DNA from: JAPXSY01 sp034003585
GTDB taxonomy: Bacteria; Verrucomicrobiota; Kiritimatiellia; RFP12; UBA1067
NCBI GenBank assembly: GCA_034003585.1
Contig: JAVEYH010000001.1
Location: 1-64,000 of the forward strand
Reading direction: 5' to 3'
Length of the DNA stretch: 64,000 bases
Below, piece after piece: positions 1 through 6,850 of this stretch; positions within the stretch are counted from its first letter, which is position 1; each line of letters begins with the position of its first letter. Under the pieces are notes generated by a model, which saw only the letters and a program-made list of their open reading frames with translations, did not search any database and was not told where the DNA came from. Position numbers and translations under genes: made by a program.

Positions 1-48
1 GACCTCATGATTACAAATCAAGTGCTCTACCAACTGAGCTATGCTGGC
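1..48 (-). tRNA. tRNA-Thr (anticodon TGT), cut by the window edge
   Basis: Read on the minus strand, the segment begins with a 7-base acceptor strand (GCCAGCA), then TA, then a D-arm GCTC-AGTTGGTA-GAGC. The anticodon stem and loop are CTTGA-TTTGTAA-TCATG, which puts TGT at the anticodon and so predicts threonine. The variable loop begins at the window edge, and the T-arm and 3' acceptor strand lie outside. The anticodon stem has one T-T mismatch (second pair), so a pseudo-tRNA is a minor alternative. Confidence 0.85.
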
Positions 49-190
49 GGAACAGGTCTGTTATAAAGGAGATAAGCCCTTATAACCCTCCTCTTTCCAA
101 AAGAAAATTGAAAATGTGACGTTTCCGGGGCAATCCCCTTATCGCAGAAGGAAGGGCAACACTCCTTGGCGATAATGAAAAGAACATGCC

Positions 191-215
191 AACTTACCAA
201 AACGTCTGGTAAGTT
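191..215. repeat. perfect 9-bp inverted repeat in the tRNA-arsR1 intergenic region
   Basis: AACTTACCA (191-199) and TGGTAAGTT (207-215) are perfect inverted arms around a 7-nt loop. The surrounding gene-free stretch (49-362) also holds three copies of a CCCTTAT word (about 76, 136 and 246). I see no convincing coding region in it. No T-tract follows, so this is not a clear terminator. Confidence 0.5.
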
Positions 216-306
216 TACGGCGCGATAATACGACAACGGGGATGCCCTTATCAAGTTGAAACGCGCCACAACGGGGAACGCGCGTTTGACGGGAAGGCGG
301 CGCAAT

Positions 307-344
307 TTGACAAAGGCGCAATATTTGTTTATTATACCAAACAA
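307..344 (+). promoter_or_regulatory. promoter of arsR1 with overlapping inverted repeat
   Basis: TTGACA (307-312), a 17-bp spacer and TATTAT (330-335) make a near-consensus sigma-70 promoter 28 bp before the arsR1 start. A perfect inverted repeat, TTGTTT (325-330) and AAACAA (339-344) with an 8-bp centre, straddles the -10 box. That is where an autorepressing ArsR-family protein would bind. The palindrome differs from the one shared by the arsR2 and arsD promoters. Confidence 0.7.
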
Positions 345-362
345 CAAAACGAAAGAGGTCCT

Positions 363-656
363 GTGAATAAGCAAGAGAAATACGTTTTGGCGGCGAAAAC
401 GAAAGTGCTGAAGGCCATTGCGCACCCGGCCCGTCTGTGGATGGTGGAGCAACTGGCTGTAGGCGAGCGTTGCGTGTGTGAGTTGGTCGAGGGTTTGAAA
501 CGGGACTATTCGACCGTTTCGCGACACTTGCTGGTGCTGAAGAACGCGGGCGTGGTGGCAGACGAGAAGCGCGGCAAGCAGGTGTTCTATTCCCTGAAGG
601 TGCCGTGCGTGCTGAATTTCATGCACTGCATCGAGGCGGTGATCAAGGGAACGTGA
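363..656 (+). CDS. ArsR/SmtB-family winged-helix metalloregulator (first copy)
   Basis: This is a 97-residue winged-helix repressor of the ArsR/SmtB family. The helix-turn-helix covers about residues 35-65, with recognition-helix residues YSTVSRHLLVLKNAG. The ERCVCEL motif (Cys37, Cys39) matches the classical arsenic/antimony sensing site ELCVCDL, and Cys82 and Cys89 could add ligands. The GTG start is preceded by AAAGAGG. The gene heads a unit with a permease and thiol-redox genes, and an inverted repeat over its own promoter suggests autoregulation. Metalloid sensing is inferred from the Cys motif; the exact inducer is unknown. Confidence 0.88.
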   Translation: MNKQEKYVLAAKTKVLKAIAHPARLWMVEQLAVGERCVCELVEGLKRDYSTVSRHLLVLKNAGVVADEKRGKQVFYSLKVPCVLNFMHCIEAVIKGT

Positions 657-761
657 GAAGGTGTTTAGGCTGAAGGTTGTTAGACTCTTAGGTGGAAGCA
701 GGCACAAATGGATGGTGTGGCAATCAGACCCAACAGGCTAAACCGCTAAAAGGCTATTATC

Positions 762-2060
762 ATGGATTGGAAAAACGAATGGAAGAAGCTGGCGTGGGTC
801 GTGGCGGGGTTTCTGGCCTGTTTCTATCTTCCTGCGGGTGTTGCGCGGTTTGACCACGCGCTGCTGGAGGCGGCACACCTGGTGAAGTGGTACTCGCGCG
901 AGCACGTGCTGCTCTGCCTGATACCCGCTTTCTTTATCGCGGGAGCGATCGGTGTTTTCGTAAGCCAGGCGGCGGTGATGAAGTACCTCGGCCCCAGCGC
1001 CAAGAAGGTGCTGGCGTACGGCGTGGCTTCGGTCTCGGGCAGCATTCTGGCGGTCTGTTCCTGCACGATCCTGCCGCTCTTTACGGGTATCTACCGCATG
1101 GGCGCGGGGCTGGGCCCGGCGTGCGCGTTCCTCTATTCCGGGCCGGCTATCAACGTGCTGGCCATGATCATGACGGCGCGGATTCTGGGGCCGGAACTGG
1201 GCATCGCGCGGGCAGTCGGCGCGGTGGTGTTCAGCGTGGCGGTTGGCTATGCGATGCACCTGCTCTTTCGGAAGGAAGAGGCCGAGAAAGCTGCGGCGGC
1301 AATCCAGATACCGGAGGAGGAGGGCGGTCGTCCGCTGTGGCAGACGTCGCTCTATTTCGCCTCCATGGTGCTGATCCTGGTGTTCGCGAACTTCGGCAAG
1401 CCACAGAACCCGCAAGGGGCGTGGGCCGCGCTGTTCAAGGTCAAGTGGCCCCTTACGGCGATGTTCGCGGCGGGGTTCGGCGTGATGCTGGTGGCGTGGT
1501 TCAAGATGCGCCTGTGGAAGGTCGGGCTTGTGGCGGGAGTGACTGCGCTGACGGCGCTGGGCACGGGCGGCAACGCGCTGGCGGCGTTCACCGTCGGCTC
1601 GCTGGGGCTGGCGTGGCTGACGGCGACGGACAACGGCGAGGGCGGGCAGTGGTTCGACTCCTCGTGGACGTTCGCTAAACAGATCCTGCCGCTGCTGCTG
1701 ATCGGCGTGGTGGTGGCCGGCTTCCTGCTGGGCCGCGTGGGCGAGGAGGGCATGATCCCGTCGGAGTGGGTGGCGAAGGCGGTGGGCGGCAACTCGCTGC
1801 GGGCGAACTTTCTGGCCTCGCTGGCGGGGGCGTTCATGTACTTCGCGACGCTGACCGAGGTGCCGATCATCCAGGGGCTGATGGGCTCCGGAATGGGCAA
1901 AGGCCCTGCGCTGGCCTTGCTGCTGGCGGGACCGGCCCTGAGCCTGCCGAGCATGCTGGTCATCAACAGTGTGCTGGGGCCGAAGAAGACGGCGGCGTTC
2001 GTGTCGCTGGTGGTCGTGATGGCGACGGCGGCGGGATATGCGTTTGGAAAATTGTTCTGA
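762..2060 (+). CDS. Permease of the ArsP / DUF318 (UPF0718) family
   Basis: This is a 432-residue multi-pass membrane protein. The family hallmark block CSCTILPLFTG (Cys99, Cys101) is followed by GPACAFLYSGPAINVLA (about 118-134), and a second half-repeat near residues 355-420 contains LTEVPIIQGLMGSGMGKGPALALLLAGPALS. Members of this family include ArsP, an exporter of trivalent organoarsenicals, and other metal or cation permeases. It follows the first ArsR gene by 105 bp and precedes thiol-redox genes, so a role in exporting a methylated or thiol-bound metalloid is plausible. The substrate cannot be read from sequence. Confidence 0.85.
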   Translation: MDWKNEWKKLAWVVAGFLACFYLPAGVARFDHALLEAAHLVKWYSREHVLLCLIPAFFIAGAIGVFVSQAAVMKYLGPSAKKVLAYGVASVSGSILAVCSCTILPLFTGIYRMGAGLGPACAFLYSGPAINVLAMIMTARILGPELGIARAVGAVVFSVAVGYAMHLLFRKEEAEKAAAAIQIPEEEGGRPLWQTSLYFASMVLILVFANFGKPQNPQGAWAALFKVKWPLTAMFAAGFGVMLVAWFKMRLWKVGLVAGVTALTALGTGGNALAAFTVGSLGLAWLTATDNGEGGQWFDSSWTFAKQILPLLLIGVVVAGFLLGRVGEEGMIPSEWVAKAVGGNSLRANFLASLAGAFMYFATLTEVPIIQGLMGSGMGKGPALALLLAGPALSLPSMLVINSVLGPKKTAAFVSLVVVMATAAGYAFGKLF

Positions 2061-2098
2061 GTCGGACCTGTCGGACGGGTCAGACGTGTCTGATAACG
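2058..2098. repeat. degenerate 9-10-bp tandem repeat (CGGACSKGT type)
   Basis: Between the permease stop and the small thioredoxin start, the words CGGACCTGT, CGGACGGGT and CAGACGTGT follow each other directly. Other intergenic gaps in this window hold different short-period repeats. Confidence 0.55.
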
Positions 2099-2112
2099 AG
2101 AGAGGAAACACC

Positions 2113-2343
2113 ATGAAGATCCAAATCCTGGGCACGGGGTGCCCGAAGTGCAAGACGCTGATGGCCAACGCGGAGACGGCGGTCAAGGCGGCGGGGGTCG
2201 AGGCGACGGTCGAGAAGGTGGACCAGATCGCGGATATCATGAAGATGGGCGTGATGATCACGCCCGCGTTGGCGGTCGACGGGGTCGTCAAGAGCGCGGG
2301 CAAGGTGCTGAGCGCGGAGGAGATCAGGAAGTTCCTGGTGTAG
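2113..2343 (+). CDS. Small thioredoxin-family protein (redox-active disulfide protein type)
   Basis: This is a 76-residue thioredoxin-fold protein of the small TM0996/MTH895-like group. It begins MKIQILGTGCPKC, with the redox Cys10-x-x-Cys13 pair directly after strand beta-1, and has the cis-proline region MITPALAVDG. The ATG at 2113 follows AGAGAGGAAA; an upstream in-frame start would add an unrelated Ser/Asp-rich leader made of repeat sequence, so I reject it. Such proteins often sit beside DUF318 permeases and arsenic genes, as here. A role as thiol donor or metallochaperone for the neighbouring permease is inference. Confidence 0.85.
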   Translation: MKIQILGTGCPKCKTLMANAETAVKAAGVEATVEKVDQIADIMKMGVMITPALAVDGVVKSAGKVLSAEEIRKFLV

Positions 2344-2409
2344 GAGTCTCTCGCCAAGGCGCAAAGAGCGGCAAGGGTCTGGATTCAGGGAAACGAAAGA
2401 GAGGTGGGG

Positions 2410-2787
2410 ATGAGCGAACAGAATGCGTGCGCGTGCGGGGCGGCCCCGAAACTGGTTTTCGCCTGTTCCGGCGCGGCGGACGTGGGGGCGGTGGCGGACC
2501 AGGCGGCGCGGAAGCTGACGCGGGACGGGGCGGGCAAGATGTTCTGCCTCGCGGGCATCGGCGGGCGCGTGTCGGGGATCATGGCCACGACTGCGGCGGC
2601 GTCGAAGATTCTGGCGATAGACGGTTGCCCGCTGAACTGCGTGAAACTGGGGCTGGAACAGGCGGGCTTCACGGGGTTTGAGCACCTGCAACTGGCGGAC
2701 CTCGGCATGGAGAAGGGCAAGACGCCGGTGACGTCGGAAGCGGTCGAGAAGGCCGCTGCGGCGGGCGCGGCGAAACTGGGCTGTTAG
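2410..2787 (+). CDS. DGC-domain putative zinc-binding protein
   Basis: This is a 125-residue cytoplasmic protein with the DGC-domain signature: an early CSGAADVG stretch, a central MFCLAGIGG block and the IDGCPLNC motif that names the family. It also has an N-terminal CACG and a C-terminal GC. The DGC family is annotated as putative zinc or metal binding and is of uncertain biochemistry. I chose the ATG at 2410 because GAGAGGTGG lies just upstream; a GTG at 2404 is possible. It sits between two thioredoxin-fold proteins, so handling of metals bound to thiols is a reasonable inference. Confidence 0.8.
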   Translation: MSEQNACACGAAPKLVFACSGAADVGAVADQAARKLTRDGAGKMFCLAGIGGRVSGIMATTAAASKILAIDGCPLNCVKLGLEQAGFTGFEHLQLADLGMEKGKTPVTSEAVEKAAAAGAAKLGC

Positions 2788-2805
2788 GTGGAAAGGGCGG
2801 GCAAG

Positions 2806-3282
2806 ATGAATGTGAAGAACATGGCGATTATCGGGGCGGTCGTCGTCGCGGCGGCGGCCATCGTGTTGCTGAAGCAGACGAAGAAGGATGCGTCGGCGGC
2901 AAAGGACGCCGCGCAGGTGGAGGCGGCTTCGCAGGCGAAAGGCATGCAGCCCCAAGCCAAGGCGTTGCCGCGGCTGGTGGATCTGGGCGCGGGGAAGTGC
3001 ATCCCGTGCAAGGCAATGAAGCCGATCTTGGAGGAACTTGCGTCGAACCACGCCGGGTCGTTCAAGACGGAGTTCATCGACGTGTGGGAGAATCCGGACG
3101 CCGGCAAGCAGTACGGCATCAACCTGATTCCCACGCAGATCTTCTACGGGGCCGACGGCAAGGAGCTGTTCCGCCACGAGGGCTTCTTCTCCAAGGAGGA
3201 TATCCTCGGCAAATGGAAGGAACTGGGGGTGGAGACGGCTGAAAAGAACGCTCAACGCACAACGCACAACGCGCAACGCTGA
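2806..3282 (+). CDS. Membrane-anchored thioredoxin-like protein (CIPC active site)
   Basis: An N-terminal transmembrane anchor (about residues 7-23) is followed by an Ala/Lys-rich linker and a thioredoxin domain with active site GKCIPCKAM (Cys65, Cys68). A cis-proline lies in INLIPTQIF. The domain should face the periplasm and could be reduced by the CcdA-type protein encoded next. The ATG at 2806 has a purine-rich GGAAAGGGCGGG before it; a GTG at 2788 abutting the previous stop is the alternative. The last 14 residues are encoded by the AACGCACAACGC-type repeat, so the 3' end of the gene has been extended by a repeat. Confidence 0.86.
   Translation: MNVKNMAIIGAVVVAAAAIVLLKQTKKDASAAKDAAQVEAASQAKGMQPQAKALPRLVDLGAGKCIPCKAMKPILEELASNHAGSFKTEFIDVWENPDAGKQYGINLIPTQIFYGADGKELFRHEGFFSKEDILGKWKELGVETAEKNAQRTTHNAQR
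3249..3281. repeat. AACGCACAACGC-type tandem repeat inside the 3' end of a thioredoxin gene
   Basis: The words AACGCTCAACGC, ACAACGC and ACAACGCGCAACGC follow each other. They encode the Asn/Gln/Arg/Thr-rich tail of the thioredoxin-like protein. A related word mixture (GATCAACGCTAAAC, TTTGAACGCTAAAG) occurs before hgcB at about 6114-6148. Confidence 0.5.
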
Positions 3283-3296
3283 AGGAAGGGGGACAG

Positions 3297-3998
3297 GTGA
3301 TCAACGAACTGTTTTCCGGTCTGACGCATGCGGTGGAGGGCACGCCCGCGATCGCGCTGAGCGCGGCGCTGGTGTGGGGAATTCTGAGCATCATCCTCAG
3401 CCCCTGCCATCTGGCGAGCATCCCCTTGATCGTGGGGTTCATCGACCAGCAGGGCCGCATCTCGACACGGCGGGCCTTTACCATCTCTCTGCTTTTCTCG
3501 CTGGGCATCCTCATCACCATCGGCGTGATCGGTGCGGTGACGGCGGCGGCGGGCCGGATGATGGGCGACGTGGGCCGCTGGGGCAACTACGGGGTGGCCG
3601 TGATCTTCTTCGCGGTGGGGCTCTACCTTCTCGACGTGATCAGCCTACCGCTGCCGAACGCGGCGCAGCCGGGGATGAAGAGCAAGGGCATGCTGGCGGC
3701 GTTCATTCTCGGGCTGGTTTTCGGCGTGGCGCTCGGTCCCTGCACCTTCGCCTACATGGCGCCGATGCTGGGGGTGACGTTTCGTCTCGCGTCCACGAAT
3801 CTGCCCTACGGCATCTTGCTGTTGCTGTTCTACGGCGTGGGGCACTGCGGGGTGATCGTGCTGGCCGGAACCTTTACCGAGGTGGTGCAGAGCTACCTGA
3901 ACTGGAACGAAAAGTCAAAAGGCTCCCTGATCCTTAAAAAGGTCTGCGGCGTGCTTGTCCTGCTGGGCGGGCTGTATCTGATCTACACTGCGCGGTAA
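3297..3998 (+). CDS. CcdA/DsbD-type membrane thiol-disulfide transporter
   Basis: This is a 233-residue protein with about six membrane segments. It carries the two conserved cysteines of the CcdA family, in SPCHLASIP (Cys37) and GPCTFAYMAP (Cys149). CcdA proteins move reducing equivalents from cytoplasmic thioredoxin across the membrane to periplasmic thioredoxin-like partners, and the gene directly before encodes such a partner. The GTG start follows GAAGGAAGGGGGA. It is the last gene of the first unit, 64 bp before the convergent redox-protein gene. Confidence 0.88.
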   Translation: MINELFSGLTHAVEGTPAIALSAALVWGILSIILSPCHLASIPLIVGFIDQQGRISTRRAFTISLLFSLGILITIGVIGAVTAAAGRMMGDVGRWGNYGVAVIFFAVGLYLLDVISLPLPNAAQPGMKSKGMLAAFILGLVFGVALGPCTFAYMAPMLGVTFRLASTNLPYGILLLLFYGVGHCGVIVLAGTFTEVVQSYLNWNEKSKGSLILKKVCGVLVLLGGLYLIYTAR

Positions 3999-4062
3999 GT
4001 GCGAGTCCCTGACGGGCAGAGGGACGCAAATCTGAGGGAGAGCCGGTGCATGCGAACGACGT

Positions 4063-4509
4063 TTATTCCGCAAGCATCTCGTCCAGAATCAGGGCGACGG
4101 TCCGTACGCAGGGTGTGCAGACCAGACGATGCAAGTCGCGTGTTTTGAACTCACTGAAGCCGGAGTCGGAGGAGAGGTCGCAATCGCCAAGAAGCTTGCG
4201 GCAGTTGCAGGTGCCGTGCACGGCCTCGAAGCGCCGCATCAACTCCTGCGTTTTGTTGTAGGTCTCCTCGGTGGCTGTTCGGTCCTGATTTTCGCCCCTT
4301 CCGTATTTCAGTCCAAGCGCCATAATTCCACCGGTGACCGCGCCGCAGACCTCCTGCCGGAAGCCCATGCCCGCGCCGAAGCCGCATGCGATCTTCAGGG
4401 CGGTATCGGGGTCGAGCCCGAGACGCGGGGCGAACGCCCACAGGACGGACTGGGCGCAGTTGTAACCCGAGGTGAATTTTTCCGAAGCGGTGTCCGACGG
4501 CGTTTTCAT
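4063..4509 (-). CDS. C_GCAxxG_C_C family redox protein
   Basis: This 148-residue protein matches the C_GCAxxG_C_C family: GYNCAQSVL (Cys18), Cys42, VCGAVTGG (Cys55), TCNCRKLLGDC and a terminal VCTPCV. The family is annotated as probable redox-active, with conserved cysteines and no defined reaction. The ATG at 4509 has GGAGG 5 nt before it. The gene is divergent from arsR2 and convergent with the CcdA gene, and its promoter region abuts the arsR2 operator. Confidence 0.87.
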   Translation of the reverse strand: MKTPSDTASEKFTSGYNCAQSVLWAFAPRLGLDPDTALKIACGFGAGMGFRQEVCGAVTGGIMALGLKYGRGENQDRTATEETYNKTQELMRRFEAVHGTCNCRKLLGDCDLSSDSGFSEFKTRDLHRLVCTPCVRTVALILDEMLAE

Positions 4510-4552
4510 GGTTCCTCCATGCGGATGCTGTTGATCGACTGAGACGCTGATT

Positions 4553-4582
4553 AGTCTAACGCCGTTCCGGCGGGACTGGCAA
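4553..4582 (-). promoter_or_regulatory. candidate promoter for the C_GCAxxG_C_C gene
   Basis: On the minus strand TTGCCA (4582-4577), an 18-bp spacer and TAGACT (4558-4553) form a plausible sigma-70 promoter about 45 bp from the start codon. It lies back-to-back with the arsR2 promoter; the two -35 boxes are 7 bp apart. Confidence 0.45.
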
Positions 4583-4589
4583 GCGCGGT

Positions 4590-4632
4590 TTGACACGGTG
4601 CGGCATTCGTGATAAATTCGCCACATAACGAA
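4590..4632 (+). promoter_or_regulatory. promoter and ArsR-type operator of arsR2-hgcAB
   Basis: TTGACA (4590-4595), a 17-bp spacer and TAAATT (4613-4618) form the promoter. The 16-bp palindrome TTCGCCACATAACGAA (4617-4632) overlaps the end of the -10 box and the expected transcription start. It is symmetric as TTCGYYAYRTRRCGAA. Nearly the same box sits in the same place at the arsD promoter (6817-6832). Repression by the ArsR protein encoded just downstream is inferred. Confidence 0.75.
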
Positions 4633-4652
4633 GAATTAAGGAGGGTGGCGAC

Positions 4653-5045
4653 ATGCGTGATGATGTGATGAGGGCAACCTTGCGGGTGACGAAGGCGCTG
4701 TCGGACGGGCAGAGGGTCAGGATCCTGATGATGCTGCGCGGCGGGGAGCTGTGCGTGTGCCGCATCGTCGAAGTGCTGGCGCTGGCGCCGTCGACGGTCT
4801 CCAAGCATCTTTCGCTCTTGAGCGAGGCCGATCTGGTCGAGGTGCGCAAGGACGGGCGGTGGGCGTATTACCGTCTGCCGAAGGGGGACGCGATGAAGGC
4901 CGTGCGCCCGGTTCTGAAGTGGCTGGAAAGCGCGCTTGGCGAAGACGTTTCCGTGCTCCGCGACGCGGACGTGTTGTCCCGCGTGTTGTCAGGTGCGGGA
5001 GAGGGATCGGCACGCCGGACGAAGGCGTGCCCGAAGGAGTGCTGA
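4653..5045 (+). CDS. ArsR-family regulator preceding hgcAB (second copy)
   Basis: This is a 130-residue ArsR/SmtB winged-helix protein. GELCVC (Cys34, Cys36) is the classical As(III)-binding motif at the start of the recognition region, and APSTVSKHLSLLSEADLV is the recognition helix. A C-terminal extension of about 40 residues ends in a Cys pair (KACPKEC). AAGGAGG precedes the ATG. The stop is 3 nt before hgcA, whose ribosome-binding site lies inside this gene, so the two are probably translationally coupled. ArsR-like regulators upstream of hgcAB are known in other mercury methylators. The palindromes at 4617 and 6817 are its likely targets. Confidence 0.9.
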   Translation: MRDDVMRATLRVTKALSDGQRVRILMMLRGGELCVCRIVEVLALAPSTVSKHLSLLSEADLVEVRKDGRWAYYRLPKGDAMKAVRPVLKWLESALGEDVSVLRDADVLSRVLSGAGEGSARRTKACPKEC

Positions 5046-5048
5046 GAG

Positions 5049-6107
5049 ATGAGCGGAGCAGGCTGTTGCGGAACATGCGGGCCTGAAGCGCCTGCGCGAT
5101 GGGTCTCCGGTTCTGTGGAAACGGCGGCTGGGCCTGTGCCGCGCGTGGCGACGCGCTGGACGTGGCGCGATACGCTGGGCGCTTGGGCGGTTCGCAGCGG
5201 CATCGGGCGCATGCGTTACACGGTTCCGCCGGGCCTGTACACCGTCGGGACGCCGGCGACGGATTCGCCGTTGTTGGTTACGGCGAACTACAAGCTTTCA
5301 TTCGACCACGTGCGGCGGGCGATGGACGGCCTGGACGCGTGGGTGCTGGTGCTGGACACAAAGGGCGTCAACGTCTGGTGCGCGGCGGGGAAGGGCACCT
5401 TCGGGACGGAGGAGCTGATCCGCAGCCTCGACCTCTGTCAGGCGGCGGCGGTGGTGGAACACAAGAGCGTGGTGGTGCCGCAGTTGGGCGCGCCGGGCGT
5501 GGCGGCTCACGAGGTCAGCCGGCGAAGCGGTTTCAGGGTTGTGTACGGTCCGGTGCGGGCGTGTGACCTGCCCGCGTTCCTGAGGGCGGGCCTGCGGGCG
5601 ACGCCGGAGATGCGGCGGGTTCGGTTTACGTTGCCGGACCGTTTGGTGCTCACACCGAATGAACTGACACGGCTTTTTATTCCGGCGGTTTTCGTGTTGG
5701 CGTTGTTTGTTGCGGCTGCGGGGCTGGGCCGGTACGGTTACCGGTTGACGCGGGAACTGGCGCTTGGGGTTGCGGCGGCGGTCGGGGCAAACTATCTGGC
5801 CGGGATCGTGCTGACGCCCGCGCTGCTGCCGTGGCTGCCGGGGCGGGCGTTCGCGGTCAAGGGCGGGACCGTCGGTGCGGTTGTCGGGGCGGCGCTTGTC
5901 TGGTTCGGGCCGTTCGGCTGGCTCGGCGGACTGTCGGCGGGACTGCTCAGCGTGGCGGCCTGTTCGTTCTTGGGCCTGCGTTTCACCGGCTCCACGACCT
6001 ACACGTCGGCTTCCGGGGTCCGCCGCGAATTGGGCTGGGCGTTGCCGGTGCAAGGCGCTTTCGCAGCAATGGGCCTTGCTGGGTGGATCGCGGCTCGGTT
6101 TGTTTAG
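5049..6107 (+). CDS. hgcA: HgcA, mercury-methylating corrinoid protein
   Basis: HgcA carries a corrinoid that passes a methyl group to Hg(II), making methylmercury with HgcB as electron donor. The 352-residue product has the diagnostic cap-helix motif NVWCAAGK (108-115), whose Cys111 is the predicted lower cobalt ligand. It also has the typical flanking blocks LVTANYKLSFD, FGTEEL, LPQLGAPGVAAHEV and GFRVVYGPVRA. A C-terminal domain of about five membrane helices follows (about 210-226, 239-257, 270-286, 290-308, 333-350). The membrane domain and motif separate it from the acetogenic corrinoid protein CdhD/AcsC. The N-terminus holds an extra CCGTC cluster (Cys6, 7, 10). AAGGAG lies 8 nt before the ATG, inside arsR2; hgcB follows after 48 bp. 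Confidence 0.96.
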   Translation: MSGAGCCGTCGPEAPARWVSGSVETAAGPVPRVATRWTWRDTLGAWAVRSGIGRMRYTVPPGLYTVGTPATDSPLLVTANYKLSFDHVRRAMDGLDAWVLVLDTKGVNVWCAAGKGTFGTEELIRSLDLCQAAAVVEHKSVVVPQLGAPGVAAHEVSRRSGFRVVYGPVRACDLPAFLRAGLRATPEMRRVRFTLPDRLVLTPNELTRLFIPAVFVLALFVAAAGLGRYGYRLTRELALGVAAAVGANYLAGIVLTPALLPWLPGRAFAVKGGTVGAVVGAALVWFGPFGWLGGLSAGLLSVAACSFLGLRFTGSTTYTSASGVRRELGWALPVQGAFAAMGLAGWIAARFV

Positions 6108-6155
6108 GCGAACGATCAACGCTAAACATCCAACTTTGAACGCTAAAGGAAGAGC

Positions 6156-6464
6156 ATGAAATACCTGGAGAATGTTGTGACCCTGCAACTGGACCGGGAC
6201 AAGTGTGTCGGCTGCGGTCGGTGCCTGGAGGTCTGTCCGCACGGCGTGTTCAGCCTGACGGGCGACAAGACGATAATCGTGGATCGAGACGCCTGCATGG
6301 AGTGCGGGGCGTGCGCGCGCAACTGCCCGGCCGGGGCGTTGTACGTGAAGAACGGCGTGGGGTGCGCGGTAGGCATTTTGAACGCGAAGCTCGGACGTAC
6401 GTCGGGCTGCTGCGGCGAGCAGCAGGCGTGCTGCTGTTCGTGTGAACCGGAAGACAAGACTTAG
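6156..6464 (+). CDS. hgcB: HgcB, 2[4Fe-4S] ferredoxin of mercury methylation
   Basis: HgcB reduces the HgcA corrinoid and probably hands Hg(II) to it. The 102-residue protein has two cluster motifs, Cys17-20-23-27 followed by Pro and Cys47-50-53-57 followed by Pro. It also has the HgcB-type ECGAC block and the additional conserved cysteine (Cys70 in GVGCAVG). The C-terminal tail holds six cysteines (85, 86, 92, 93, 94, 96), more than the pair usually described. AAAGGAAGAG precedes the ATG. The gap from hgcA is filled by degenerate AACGCT-type repeats. Confidence 0.95.
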   Translation: MKYLENVVTLQLDRDKCVGCGRCLEVCPHGVFSLTGDKTIIVDRDACMECGACARNCPAGALYVKNGVGCAVGILNAKLGRTSGCCGEQQACCCSCEPEDKT

Positions 6465-6474
6465 GAGGCGTACC

Positions 6475-6759
6475 ATGGATGAGAAGACGAAAGAGCTGGT
6501 CGCGATCGGGGCCTCGGTGAGCGCCCACTGTCAGCCTTGCGTGACGTATCACGTCGCGAAGGCGAAGGGGCTCGGCATCGGGGAAGAGGAGATTCTTGAG
6601 GCGGTCCGCGTCGGACAGATGGTGGAAAAGGGGGCCGGATCGGCCATGCGCGAGTTCGCGCAGGGGCTTATCGCGGCGCCTGCGGCGGATGCCGGCGGCT
6701 GTCCCGGAAAAGGGCGGTTCGAAACGTCGGCCGTTGACGCGGGGTGCCACTGCGGCTGA
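6475..6759 (+). CDS. AhpD/carboxymuconolactone-decarboxylase-like protein
   Basis: This 94-residue protein has the AhpD-type redox motif HCQPC (Cys19, Cys22) followed by VTYHVAKA, and a helical EEEILEAVRVGQMVEKGAG segment. Small proteins of this family act as thiol-disulfide oxidoreductases or peroxidase partners. The AGGAGG before the ATG at 6475 fixes the start. It lies 10 bp after hgcB and so belongs to the hgc transcript. The tail GCHCG is encoded by the first copy of a 20-bp direct repeat whose second copy makes the next promoter. A role in mercury handling or redox poise for HgcAB is inference. Confidence 0.82.
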   Translation: MDEKTKELVAIGASVSAHCQPCVTYHVAKAKGLGIGEEEILEAVRVGQMVEKGAGSAMREFAQGLIAAPAADAGGCPGKGRFETSAVDAGCHCG

Positions 6760-6804
6760 AGGACGGCAGGCGGCAGTGGTTTTCGCCGTTGACGCGGGGT
6801 GCCA
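6730..6804. repeat. 20-bp direct repeat pair spanning the arsD promoter
   Basis: GCCGTTGACGCGGGGTGCCA occurs at 6730-6749 (last codons of the AhpD-like gene) and again, identical, at 6785-6804. The second copy supplies the -35 box and the start of the spacer of the arsD promoter. Confidence 0.85.
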
Positions 6805-6832
6805 ATGGTGCTATATTTCGCCATGTAACGAA
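6789..6832 (+). promoter_or_regulatory. promoter and ArsR-type operator of the arsD unit
   Basis: TTGACG (6789-6794), a 17-bp spacer and TATATT (6812-6817) form the promoter. TTCGCCATGTAACGAA (6817-6832) is the same palindrome as at the arsR2 promoter, with 14 of 16 bases identical and in the same position relative to the -10 box. No regulator gene lies in this downstream unit, so control from the arsR2 product is the simplest reading. Confidence 0.78.
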
Positions 6833-6850
6833 ACGAAAAGGAGCGACGCC

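Noticed and set aside
39..707. A 222-codon minus-strand frame across the tRNA and arsR1
   Set aside because: It overlaps the tRNA and the well-supported arsR1 gene and promoter, and has no recognisable motif.
5049..6107. Reading HgcA as the acetyl-CoA-pathway corrinoid protein CdhD/AcsC
   Set aside because: The NVWCAAGK cap-helix motif, the C-terminal membrane domain and the adjacent HgcB are specific to mercury methylation.
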